The notes below the pieces were generated by a model. The model had not been told where the DNA came from. It worked only from the letters and a program-made list of their open reading frames with translations, and did no database searches. Positions 1-5,437 of a DNA stretch of 5,437 nt are shown here, one piece after another. Position numbers and translations under genes: made by a program. Location: NCBI GenBank assembly GCA_030616935.1, contig JAUWWJ010000142.1:1-5437 (forward strand), given 5' to 3'. This DNA comes from Planctomycetaceae bacterium. GTDB lineage: Bacteria > Planctomycetota > Planctomycetia > Pirellulales > UBA1268. Position 1 is the stretch's first letter, and each line of letters starts with the position of its first letter.

Positions 1-827
1 CGAGCAATAGACCTCGTGAGAGGAATACTTTTCGGACACACCGCAACACAGTTTTGGGCATTACCGCACATTTGAATACCACCCTGGCCAGTGAGCGCCT
101 TCATTCGCTCGTCCGCGTTCATACTGCCAGTTGGATGATTATTAAACAGTACAGCTTGGCTGATCGCATATGGCCCAAGAAACTGTTGGTCATAAGCCAA
201 CTGCTCGCGAGACTTGAATTCTTCGTCCGATTCCCCCTCACGTTGCACAACTTCCACTTTGTTGAACTGGGGACAAGCTTCCATGCAACACCCACAACTC
301 ATACACGTAGTCAGAGGATAGGCGTCTTCCTGTTCCTCAGGTGAAATTCTTGGCCCCGGACCGTGATCATATGAATCGTCAACTGGGACCCAAGCTTTTA
401 CTCGTTCTAAAGAATTAAAAAGTCTTCCCCTGGCGACACTCAAGTCACGAACGACTGGGAATTTGCTTAGCGGACGCAATTCAATTTCACTTGGATTTTC
501 TTCCAGCAACCTATCGACCAATGATGAACAGGCCATCCGCACACGGCCATTAACGATCATTGCACACGAGCCACAAACTTCTTCAAGGCAAGAACAGTCC
601 CAAGCCACCGGAGAAACCTTTCGCCCATCTTGTGCTCTTGATAACGCAGCAATTTTCTGGAGCACACTGATAATATTCATATTTGACTCGTACTGGATAG
701 CGAACTGCTGCCAGTAACTCTCTTCGCCCGGTGCATCCTGTCGTAAAACGCGAACACGAATTTCCTGCGGAGGCTGCTTGTCCTCAGTACTTGTTCCCGA
801 GTTCGGTAATGTAGATGCCGTAATCAT
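1..827 (-). CDS. sdhB: Succinate dehydrogenase iron-sulfur subunit SdhB (3' end cut by window edge)
   Basis: This is the electron-transfer subunit of succinate:quinone oxidoreductase, lying on the cytoplasmic face between the flavoprotein and the membrane anchor. The visible 275 codons contain all three cluster motifs. The 2Fe-2S plant-ferredoxin-type motif uses C80, C85, C88 and C100, in the context CLEEVCGSC. The 4Fe-4S motif is C175-x2-C178-x2-C181-x3-C185-P. The last motif is C254-x5-C260-x3-C264-P, giving the 3Fe-4S ligands plus the final 4Fe-4S ligand. The stretch CGNAQNC...CPKSIPLT is very close to the Bacillus-type SdhB as I recall it. By comparison with that roughly 250-residue protein, only a short C-terminal tail should be missing. 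The ATG at 827 is preceded by a weak GGGA ribosome site, and an in-frame TGA lies five codons upstream. About 20 polar residues precede the first beta strand (EIRVRVLRQ). The gene follows sdhA after 54 bp and is probably cotranscribed. Confidence 0.96.
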   Translation of the reverse strand, partial: MITASTLPNSGTSTEDKQPPQEIRVRVLRQDAPGEESYWQQFAIQYESNMNIISVLQKIAALSRAQDGRKVSPVAWDCSCLEEVCGSCAMIVNGRVRMACSSLVDRLLEENPSEIELRPLSKFPVVRDLSVARGRLFNSLERVKAWVPVDDSYDHGPGPRISPEEQEDAYPLTTCMSCGCCMEACPQFNKVEVVQREGESDEEFKSREQLAYDQQFLGPYAISQAVLFNNHPTGSMNADERMKALTGQGGIQMCGNAQNCVAVCPKSIPLTRSIA

Positions 828-881
828 GGTTATTCCCAATCATCTATGAATACAGAAGGTATCTCGAAGCCTGTTGTCCTG

Positions 882-2843
882 TCACCCTACTGTTGCTGCT
901 TCAGTCGCTTTTTCAGTCCGCTCTTTCCAAACCTGCTCAATAACTTCTCCGCCCACAAGGCCGTAGAGTCGTGGACGCGGTGGAATGAGAGTTGTATCAA
1001 CATCTTCATACGTGATGACCGGATGCCCATCATTCCCATGGACACCGATCGTGGATTTGAGCCACTTCCGGGTATTCGCTTCAAAGCGATCACACCAACG
1101 CTCTGCTTCCGCTCTTTGTTCGACCGGCTCAGTTGCCTCAATACCAGGCATTGAGAAGTCCGGCTTGTAATGAGCGCCTCGACACTCATCACGAAGCAAT
1201 GCACCCTTAATCAAAAGTTTTGCGATTGGAAACATATCTCCGACCGCCTTGGTAAATACAACGTTTTGATTTGTCCAGTTACCAGTATCTGACAGGCTGC
1301 AGTGCTGCCAAACATTTTCTAACTGGCACACGTCATCATAAGCCTGAGAAAGCTGATCATTACGCCTCACAACAGTGGCTGTTCGGGTCATGATGTCACC
1401 GAGTTGCTGATGAATATCGTAAGGATTTGATTCGCCTGCAGGCCGAGAAAGAATAGATTGGTGGTAATCCTCTTGACCTTTCACTGCTGCTACAAACTCT
1501 CTACTTGTCTCTGTACGAGTATTTTTACGGCCGCCTGCAATCACACCTGACGCACAGAACAGGCCACTAAAAATGCATGACAGCAGTGAGTTTGCACCGA
1601 GCCGATTCGCGCCATGATATTGGTAATCACATTCTCCAATTGCATAGAGGCCCTGAATATTTGTTTGTTGATTACGTGGGGACCCTTCTACCAAACCACC
1701 AGTTTCACTTTTTTCGTAGTCGACCCAAAGCCCTCCCATCGAATAATGAACTGCTGGGAAAATCTTCATTGGGGCGTTGCGTGGGTCGACACCCTGAAAC
1801 TTCTCATAGATTTCTAAAATTCCACCGAGTTTCCTGTCGAGCGTCTCTCGAGGGATGTGCGTGAGGTCGAGGTACACACACAGACGATCTTTCTCAACCG
1901 ACAGGCCGTCGGTGGTACAGATATCGAAAATTTCACGAGTGGCGATATCACGCGGAACGAGATTCCCATATTCCGGATATCGTTCTTCAAGAAAGTAGTA
2001 CCGCTCGTCTACTGGGATATCTTTCGGGTCACGGGCATCCTGTGGTTTCCGCGGGACCCAGACTCGTCCACCTTCACCACGCGCGCTTTCACTCATCAGT
2101 CGCAGTTTGTCAGCACCCGGAACCGCAGTCGGGTGGACTTGGATAAACTCTGCGTTCCCATACTTCACTCCAGCCTTGTAGGCACGACTGACAGCACTCC
2201 CTGTACAGATCATCGACATGGTGGATCGACCATACAGAAGACCACAGCCACCTGATGCCAGAATCACTGCATCGGCAGGAAATGACTTGAATTTCATTGT
2301 CACCATATCTTGGCAGATAGCACCAATGCATCGACCATCGTCATCCATGACCGGTTCGAGAAAATCCCAGAACTCCCATTTTTTCACCCGGCCTTCAACT
2401 TCCCAACGGCGCACCTGTTCATCCAGTGCGTAAAGAAGTTGTTGGCCCGTTGTGGCACCTGCAAAAGACGTTCTTTTGTATAGCGTGCCACCAAAACGGC
2501 GCTGGTCTCGAAATCCTTCCGGGGTTCTGTTGAAGGGGACACCGAGGCGATCCATCAGGTCGATGATACGTGGTGCCCATTCGGCCATCTCCTTTACGGG
2601 AGGCTGGTGTTGCAGGAAATCACCGCCGTATACGGTGTCGTCAAAGTGCTTCCACTCATTATCGCCTTGTTGCCTGGTGACGGCATTCACACTGTTAATG
2701 CCACCTTGTGCACAGACACTGTGTGATCTCTTCACCGGAACAAGACTCACAAGATCAACGTGCACACCGAGTTCAGCCAATCGCATAGTAGCCGACAAAC
2801 CGGCTAACCCGCCTCCTATAATAAGAACTCGTGACTGTGCCAT
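882..2843 (-). CDS. sdhA: Succinate dehydrogenase flavoprotein subunit SdhA
   Basis: This is the catalytic subunit, which oxidises succinate to fumarate in the TCA cycle, or can run in reverse as a fumarate reductase. It acts on the cytoplasmic side of the membrane. Visible motifs are the N-terminal dinucleotide fold IGGGLAGL (residues 9-16) and RSHSVCAQGGI with H41 as the expected covalent FAD attachment histidine. The substrate-site series is complete: H237 in HPTA, S251-E252 and R255 in SESARGEGG, R298 in VPRD (equivalent to the catalytic arginine of E. coli FrdA), H366 in HYSMGG, and E404 to R414 in GECDYQYHGANRLGANS. The length of 653 residues exceeds the roughly 590 of the E. coli and Bacillus enzymes and resembles other type B enzymes such as that of Wolinella. 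The ATG lies 2 bp after the sdhC stop with a good ribosome site, so translation is probably coupled. No key residue is missing. The motifs alone cannot separate succinate dehydrogenase from fumarate reductase. Confidence 0.98.
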   Translation of the reverse strand: MAQSRVLIIGGGLAGLSATMRLAELGVHVDLVSLVPVKRSHSVCAQGGINSVNAVTRQQGDNEWKHFDDTVYGGDFLQHQPPVKEMAEWAPRIIDLMDRLGVPFNRTPEGFRDQRRFGGTLYKRTSFAGATTGQQLLYALDEQVRRWEVEGRVKKWEFWDFLEPVMDDDGRCIGAICQDMVTMKFKSFPADAVILASGGCGLLYGRSTMSMICTGSAVSRAYKAGVKYGNAEFIQVHPTAVPGADKLRLMSESARGEGGRVWVPRKPQDARDPKDIPVDERYYFLEERYPEYGNLVPRDIATREIFDICTTDGLSVEKDRLCVYLDLTHIPRETLDRKLGGILEIYEKFQGVDPRNAPMKIFPAVHYSMGGLWVDYEKSETGGLVEGSPRNQQTNIQGLYAIGECDYQYHGANRLGANSLLSCIFSGLFCASGVIAGGRKNTRTETSREFVAAVKGQEDYHQSILSRPAGESNPYDIHQQLGDIMTRTATVVRRNDQLSQAYDDVCQLENVWQHCSLSDTGNWTNQNVVFTKAVGDMFPIAKLLIKGALLRDECRGAHYKPDFSMPGIEATEPVEQRAEAERWCDRFEANTRKWLKSTIGVHGNDGHPVITYEDVDTTLIPPRPRLYGLVGGEVIEQVWKERTEKATEAATVG

Positions 2844-2845
2844 GG

Positions 2846-3703
2846 TTAGTTCCTCTCGTGAGTTTGCTGATCTCCGATGCCAGATGAATGATTTTGAACT
2901 GGCACAATAATCATAGGCTCATTTTGGTTACGACCCACTGCATCCTCAACATGGCTGCTACTTTTCACGGACATGCCACCTTCTAGTATTTGCCTTGCTT
3001 TATACATTCGGGTCTCAACTTCCTTTGCCTTTTCGATATCAATTGATCGCATTCCGCCGAGTGCACCAAGACCAGCAGCACCAAGGCCCAGACCAACGGC
3101 TAGGCTTAACCAGTTCGCTCTCTGCATGGCAGCTGGACTGGTCCAAAGGCCCCATGTAATGCCAAGACTCCAGAGTCCATTCGCAAAATGGTAAACCGTT
3201 GCAATAACTCCAATAGCGTACATTAAGGTTATCGCTACTGGCTTCAGTGCAGCGGCCGCGGAACTTGCAGCATGATGGGGATCAAACTGCCCTCCACCAA
3301 GCGGAGCGCCCATCCAGTGGAGCTGAGTTATGTGCCATAAGATAAAAACGAATGCAACCATGCCACTTGCTCGTTGCAATGTATAGCGAACATTACCCAT
3401 GTACGAATACGATCCAACGTTGGGCATACCTGTTGTGATAATGACAAATCCCATAATTGCGTGAAATAACATTGGCAAGAAAATGAATAGCCATTCAATA
3501 GCTGGAAGCAATGGACCCAATGAATGAATGAGATCTACCCGCGACTGAAATGCTGCGGCACCACCAAGCACAGACGCATTGGTCAGAAGGTGGACCATTA
3601 CAAAGGCCCCTACAGGAATCAGCCCAGCGAGAGAAAATAGTCGGTAGAGCAGAAACTGATGTCGGCCCAAAAATGAGTCATCTGAAAGGGAATTTGTGGC
3701 CAC
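2846..3703 (-). CDS. sdhC: Succinate dehydrogenase cytochrome b558 subunit SdhC (type B, di-heme, with C-terminal extension)
   Basis: This is the membrane anchor of type B succinate:menaquinone oxidoreductase. It binds two hemes b that carry electrons across the membrane to the quinone. Five hydrophobic helices are visible at about residues 18-40, 66-91, 112-132, 155-180 and 195-217. H38, H81, H124 and H172 sit in helices 1-4, matching the order and approximate spacing of the four heme-ligating histidines of the Bacillus protein. The first helix motif (YRLFSLAGLIPVG...HLL) is characteristic of the b558 family. The loop between helices 3 and 4 is a little long and contains a His pair (143-144). 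The protein has 285 residues against about 200 in Bacillus. The surplus is mainly a hydrophilic tail after residue 217. The start is GTG, because an in-frame TAA directly abuts it upstream and a GAGG site lies 6 nt before it. It is the first gene of sdhCAB. Confidence 0.95.
   Translation of the reverse strand: MATNSLSDDSFLGRHQFLLYRLFSLAGLIPVGAFVMVHLLTNASVLGGAAAFQSRVDLIHSLGPLLPAIEWLFIFLPMLFHAIMGFVIITTGMPNVGSYSYMGNVRYTLQRASGMVAFVFILWHITQLHWMGAPLGGGQFDPHHAASSAAAALKPVAITLMYAIGVIATVYHFANGLWSLGITWGLWTSPAAMQRANWLSLAVGLGLGAAGLGALGGMRSIDIEKAKEVETRMYKARQILEGGMSVKSSSHVEDAVGRNQNEPMIIVPVQNHSSGIGDQQTHERN
2851..2856 (-). promoter_or_regulatory. Ribosome binding site of sdhA, inside the end of sdhC
   Basis: AGAGGA reads on the minus strand 7 nt before the sdhA ATG. 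It lies within the last sense codons of sdhC (encoding H-E-R-N). Ribosomes finishing sdhC therefore stop on top of the sdhA start, which suggests translational coupling that keeps the two subunits balanced. Confidence 0.75.
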
Positions 3704-3709
3704 TTAAAT

Positions 3710-3713
3710 CCTC
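3710..3713 (-). promoter_or_regulatory. Ribosome binding site of sdhC
   Basis: GAGG on the minus strand sits 6 nt before the GTG at 3703. The codon directly before that GTG is an in-frame TAA, so no longer reading of SdhC is possible and this site decides the start. Confidence 0.7.
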
Positions 3714-3773
3714 ATCATAGTTCAGTAACTACTTTGGTAGCACTTGGAAGCCTTCATATCTCATCGAAACAAG

Positions 3774-3779
3774 CACGTG
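3774..3779. promoter_or_regulatory. CACGTG palindrome, sdhC-proximal copy (candidate operator)
   Basis: This is a perfect 6-bp palindrome in the form GCACGTG, 70 bp upstream of the sdhC start. It would lie in the untranslated leader if the promoter at 3877-3904 is correct. The same GCACGTG heptamer recurs at 3932-3938. I noticed no other CACGTG while reading the window. Binding by a regulator is inference. Confidence 0.3.
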
Positions 3780-3809
3780 AACCCGACAATTCCTATTTTC
3801 TGGCATAAG

Positions 3810-3831
3810 AAACTGTTTACCAAACTCGTTT
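3810..3831. repeat. Tandem AAAC-n-GTTT palindromes (candidate operator pair)
   Basis: AAAC-T-GTTT at 3810-3818 and AAAC-TC-GTTT at 3822-3831 begin 12 bp apart, so the two small dyads occupy similar faces of the helix. The second half-site sequence AAACTCGT also recurs in inverted orientation as ACGAGTTT at 3887-3894, beside the candidate sdhC -10 box. The units are short and could be chance in an A/T-rich stretch. Confidence 0.3.
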
Positions 3832-3844
3832 TTTTACGGTAAAC
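3815..3844. repeat. Inverted repeat GTTTACC-N16-GGTAAAC
   Basis: Two perfect 7-bp arms (3815-3821 and 3838-3844) flank 16 bp that include a run of seven T (3829-3835). The arms are too A/T-rich and the T run is misplaced (in the loop) for an intrinsic terminator. A dimeric-regulator site, or a weak hairpin in the sdhC leader, is more likely. Confidence 0.35.
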
Positions 3845-3876
3845 CTGTGCCTGATCGTGTACCTAACCTATTGGAA

Positions 3877-3904
3877 AGTATAGAACACGAGTTTCTCAGG
3901 GCAA
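3877..3904 (-). promoter_or_regulatory. Candidate sigma-70-type promoter for sdhCAB
   Basis: On the minus strand TTGCCC (3904-3899, 4 of 6 consensus bases) is followed after 16 bp by TATACT (3882-3877, 5 of 6). Transcription would begin near 3870, leaving a leader of roughly 165 nt before sdhC. That leader carries the inverted repeat at 3815-3844 and the CACGTG at 3774. No better-matching pair was seen closer to the gene. The call rests on consensus only. Confidence 0.4.
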
Positions 3905-3918
3905 CGGCGAACCATAGT

Positions 3919-3948
3919 TTGGCGTGACCCGGCACGTGGATTTATACT
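3919..3948 (+). promoter_or_regulatory. Candidate sigma-70-type promoter for the sensor gene
   Basis: TTGGCG (3919-3924, 4 of 6 consensus bases) and TATACT (3943-3948, 5 of 6) are separated by 18 bp. Transcription would begin near 3955, about 34 nt before the GTG start. The spacer contains the second CACGTG palindrome, so a protein bound there would overlap RNA polymerase. The call rests on consensus only. Confidence 0.42.
3933..3938. promoter_or_regulatory. CACGTG palindrome, sensor-proximal copy (candidate operator)
   Basis: This is the second GCACGTG in the divergent region, 50 bp before the sensor start and inside the spacer of its candidate promoter. The two palindromes are 159 bp apart, close to a whole number of helical turns (about 15). 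That would suit looping by one regulator, but this is inference. Confidence 0.3.
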
Positions 3949-3976
3949 TTAGTTATTGAAGAAATCGTAATTCACC

Positions 3977-3980
3977 GGAG
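3977..3980 (+). promoter_or_regulatory. Ribosome binding site fixing the GTG start of the sensor gene
   Basis: GGAG lies 8 nt before the GTG at 3989. An in-frame TAA at 3968-3970 rules out any upstream start, and the next in-frame ATG codes for residue 47, well inside the open frame. GTG is therefore the best-supported start. Confidence 0.7.
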
Positions 3981-3988
3981 ATCACAGG

Positions 3989-5437
3989 GTGTCCAAGCCC
4001 AAAATAATCGTTGCAGGCATCCCCGGTGATACGCCATCCCCGTCCGCATTGAGCGAGACTGCCGGACTTTTCAATCCAGAAAAGTGTGATCTTATTCCAG
4101 TGAACTCACCCGCTGATCTCGTCGCAATGGTAGCGGGCCAGCCTGTTACTGCTGTCGTACTCACCGGGCACATCGCGACAGCCCCAGAAGCTGTTGCAAG
4201 CTTCCTTATGGGCCCGACGATCCTCGATCATTTTCCGGATGGCGTTGCGCTTCTAGATTCTGGTGGTGGTGTTCTATGGGCAAATGACATCCTGCAATCG
4301 CTCTTTGAGGGGCGAGGTGGTCCCTCGGCAAATTTCCTTACGGCACTCGGATCACCAGTCTGGGCTCATCCTACAGGTGATCGGCCCGTTCCAATAGCGT
4401 GGCTTGATAACGAAGCATCAGCAGCTGCAGGAGGTCTCATCCTAAGGATGGCTGATGATCGCTTTCTCCATCTTCAATCCTCTCCCCTCTTCTGCCTGCC
4501 GCCTCCTGCATCTGAAAGTACCGACAAGCAACCGCATCATCGCACTGAAGGCTCTGTGGTCGTTGTACGGGATGTCAGTCGAACAATACTCGAACAACAA
4601 AAGCGGGCGGCCATTCATCAGGCAGGGCAGACACTAGCCGACCTCACACCAACTGAGTTGGCTGACATGACCGTTCAGGAACGGATTGAACTGCTCAAAA
4701 GCAACATCATTTATTACTCAAAAGATCTGCTCAAATTTGATGTCCTTGAAATTCGCCTTCTAGACAAACAAACCAGTCGGCTTGAACCACTCCTTGCCGA
4801 GGGTATGCAGCCTGAAGCAGAATCACGAGTCCTCTACGCTCGTGAAGAAAACAATGGTGTCACCGGGTATGTAGCAGCCACCGGCAAAAGCTACTTCTGC
4901 GACAACACAATACAAGACGTCCGGTTTCTTGAAGGCTGCAAAGGGGCCAAAAGTTCGATCACAGTTCCACTGCTTATGCATACGGAAGTCATTGGGACAT
5001 TTAACGTCGAAAGCCCAGAGCCCGGTAGCTTCACGAACACTGACCTGCAGTTCCTTCAGATTTTTGCTCAGGATGTTGCTGCATCACTTAACACACTCGA
5101 GCTACTCGTAGCAGAAAAAGCGAGCACCGCTGCTGAAAGTGTAGAAGCTATTCATGGGGCAGTTGCTTTACCCGTTGATCAATTACTGAATGACACAGTC
5201 AATGTCATGGAGCGTTACATCGGTCACGAGCCTGATGTTGTCGAGCGACTCCAACGCATTCTAAAAAACGCCCGTGATATAAAACTTGTGATTCAAAAAG
5301 TCGGTGAAAAGATGACACCGAGCTACGCACAATCACAAGGCAGGCAGACGGGACAGAAAGCAACGTTAAAAGACCGATCCATTCTTGTCGTTGATGCTGA
5401 TGGAGAAGTTCGAGCAGCCGCACACAGCCTGCTTGAA
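3989..5437 (+). CDS. Multidomain signalling protein: receiver-like, PAS, GAF, DHp-like hairpin, receiver (3' end cut)
   Basis: The frame is open for 483 codons to the window edge. I do not recognise a named gene. Residues 4-75 alternate strands and helices like a receiver domain but lack the acidic pair and a clear phospho-acceptor. Residues 78-200 look like PAS (HFPDGVALLDSGGGVLWAN near the start, GSVVVVRDVSRT at the end). Residues about 220-372 are a GAF domain: FDVLEIRLLD, then GVTGYVAATGKSYFCDN, then SSITVPLL...VIGTFNVESPE and DLQFLQIFAQDVA. Residues 380-441 form two helices resembling a histidine-kinase dimerisation hairpin, with H389 near the usual phospho-His position but without the canonical H-E-x-x-x-P. 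A receiver domain then begins at 463 (SILVVDADGEVR), with D469 and D471. No ATPase domain occurs before it. There are no membrane helices, so it is probably cytoplasmic. The output is beyond the edge. It may sense a redox or metabolic signal, but the ligand cannot be read from the sequence. Confidence 0.85.
   Translation, partial: MSKPKIIVAGIPGDTPSPSALSETAGLFNPEKCDLIPVNSPADLVAMVAGQPVTAVVLTGHIATAPEAVASFLMGPTILDHFPDGVALLDSGGGVLWANDILQSLFEGRGGPSANFLTALGSPVWAHPTGDRPVPIAWLDNEASAAAGGLILRMADDRFLHLQSSPLFCLPPPASESTDKQPHHRTEGSVVVVRDVSRTILEQQKRAAIHQAGQTLADLTPTELADMTVQERIELLKSNIIYYSKDLLKFDVLEIRLLDKQTSRLEPLLAEGMQPEAESRVLYAREENNGVTGYVAATGKSYFCDNTIQDVRFLEGCKGAKSSITVPLLMHTEVIGTFNVESPEPGSFTNTDLQFLQIFAQDVAASLNTLELLVAEKASTAAESVEAIHGAVALPVDQLLNDTVNVMERYIGHEPDVVERLQRILKNARDIKLVIQKVGEKMTPSYAQSQGRQTGQKATLKDRSILVVDADGEVRAAAHSLLE

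Larger units (their letters stand above)
3704..3988. promoter_or_regulatory. Divergent intergenic control region between sdhC and the sensor gene
   Basis: These 285 bp separate two GTG start codons facing away from each other. No credible gene was found inside. The region holds one plausible sigma-70-like promoter for each direction, two CACGTG palindromes, a GTTTACC/GGTAAAC inverted repeat and tandem AAAC-n-GTTT palindromes, each listed separately. The size and density of symmetric sites suggest that a regulator acts here, but which one is unknown. Confidence 0.7.

Noticed and set aside
54..717. Two plus-strand open frames opposite sdhB
   Set aside because: The minus strand encodes SdhB with every iron-sulfur motif across this stretch, so the plus-strand frames are incidental.
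828..881. Promoter or small gene in the sdhA-sdhB spacer
   Set aside because: The 54 bp hold no promoter-like pair and no open frame of note. It appears to be an ordinary intra-operon gap.
1857..2255. Plus-strand open frame of 132 codons inside sdhA
   Set aside because: It is antisense to the SdhA catalytic region, whose motifs are intact. There is no independent evidence for it as a gene.
2452..2910. Plus-strand open frame of 152 codons opposite the sdhA start
   Set aside because: It lies antisense to well-supported sdhA/sdhC coding sequence. The translation shows no recognisable domain, and it looks like a shadow of the real frame.
3714..3719. TATGAT on the minus strand as a close -10 box for sdhC
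   Set aside because: It overlaps the region next to the ribosome site, and no -35-like hexamer lies at the proper distance. Transcription would begin inside the ribosome site or the coding region.
3815..3844. Intrinsic terminator or attenuator at the GTTTACC/GGTAAAC repeat
   Set aside because: The stem is short and A/T-rich. The T run lies in the loop on the plus strand (an A run on the sdhC transcript), so a terminator reading is not supported.

Overview
The window holds two divergent transcription units separated by a 285-bp regulatory region. On the minus strand lies a complete sdhC-sdhA pair followed by most of sdhB. Together they encode a type B (Bacillus/Wolinella-like) succinate:menaquinone oxidoreductase. 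On the plus strand a single long gene starts with GTG at 3989 and runs off the right edge. It encodes a multidomain signalling protein (degenerate receiver-like region, PAS, GAF, histidine-kinase-like dimerisation hairpin, receiver).

Organism: the window is clearly bacterial, with a roughly balanced base composition. The C-A-B gene order, the single five-helix di-heme cytochrome b558 subunit, the 653-residue SdhA and the B. subtilis-like SdhB motifs indicate a menaquinone-using bacterium. The long soluble tail on SdhC and the large PAS/GAF/receiver neighbour would fit the Planctomycetota or a related PVC lineage. That placement is inference from general resemblance and was not tested.

Layout, left to right: 1-827 sdhB (minus strand, C-terminus cut by the window edge); 828-881 short spacer; 882-2843 sdhA; a 2-bp gap; 2846-3703 sdhC; 3704-3988 divergent promoter region with one candidate promoter in each direction and several palindromic sites; 3989-5437 signalling protein (3' end cut). 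No RNA gene, mobile element, CRISPR array or convincing terminator was seen.

How the genes work together: SdhA oxidises succinate to fumarate on covalent FAD, SdhB passes electrons through its 2Fe-2S, 4Fe-4S and 3Fe-4S clusters, and SdhC anchors the complex and carries electrons across the membrane through two hemes b to the quinone. The divergent sensor may be transcribed from a shared control region. A role in regulating the sdh operon or respiration is plausible from position only.
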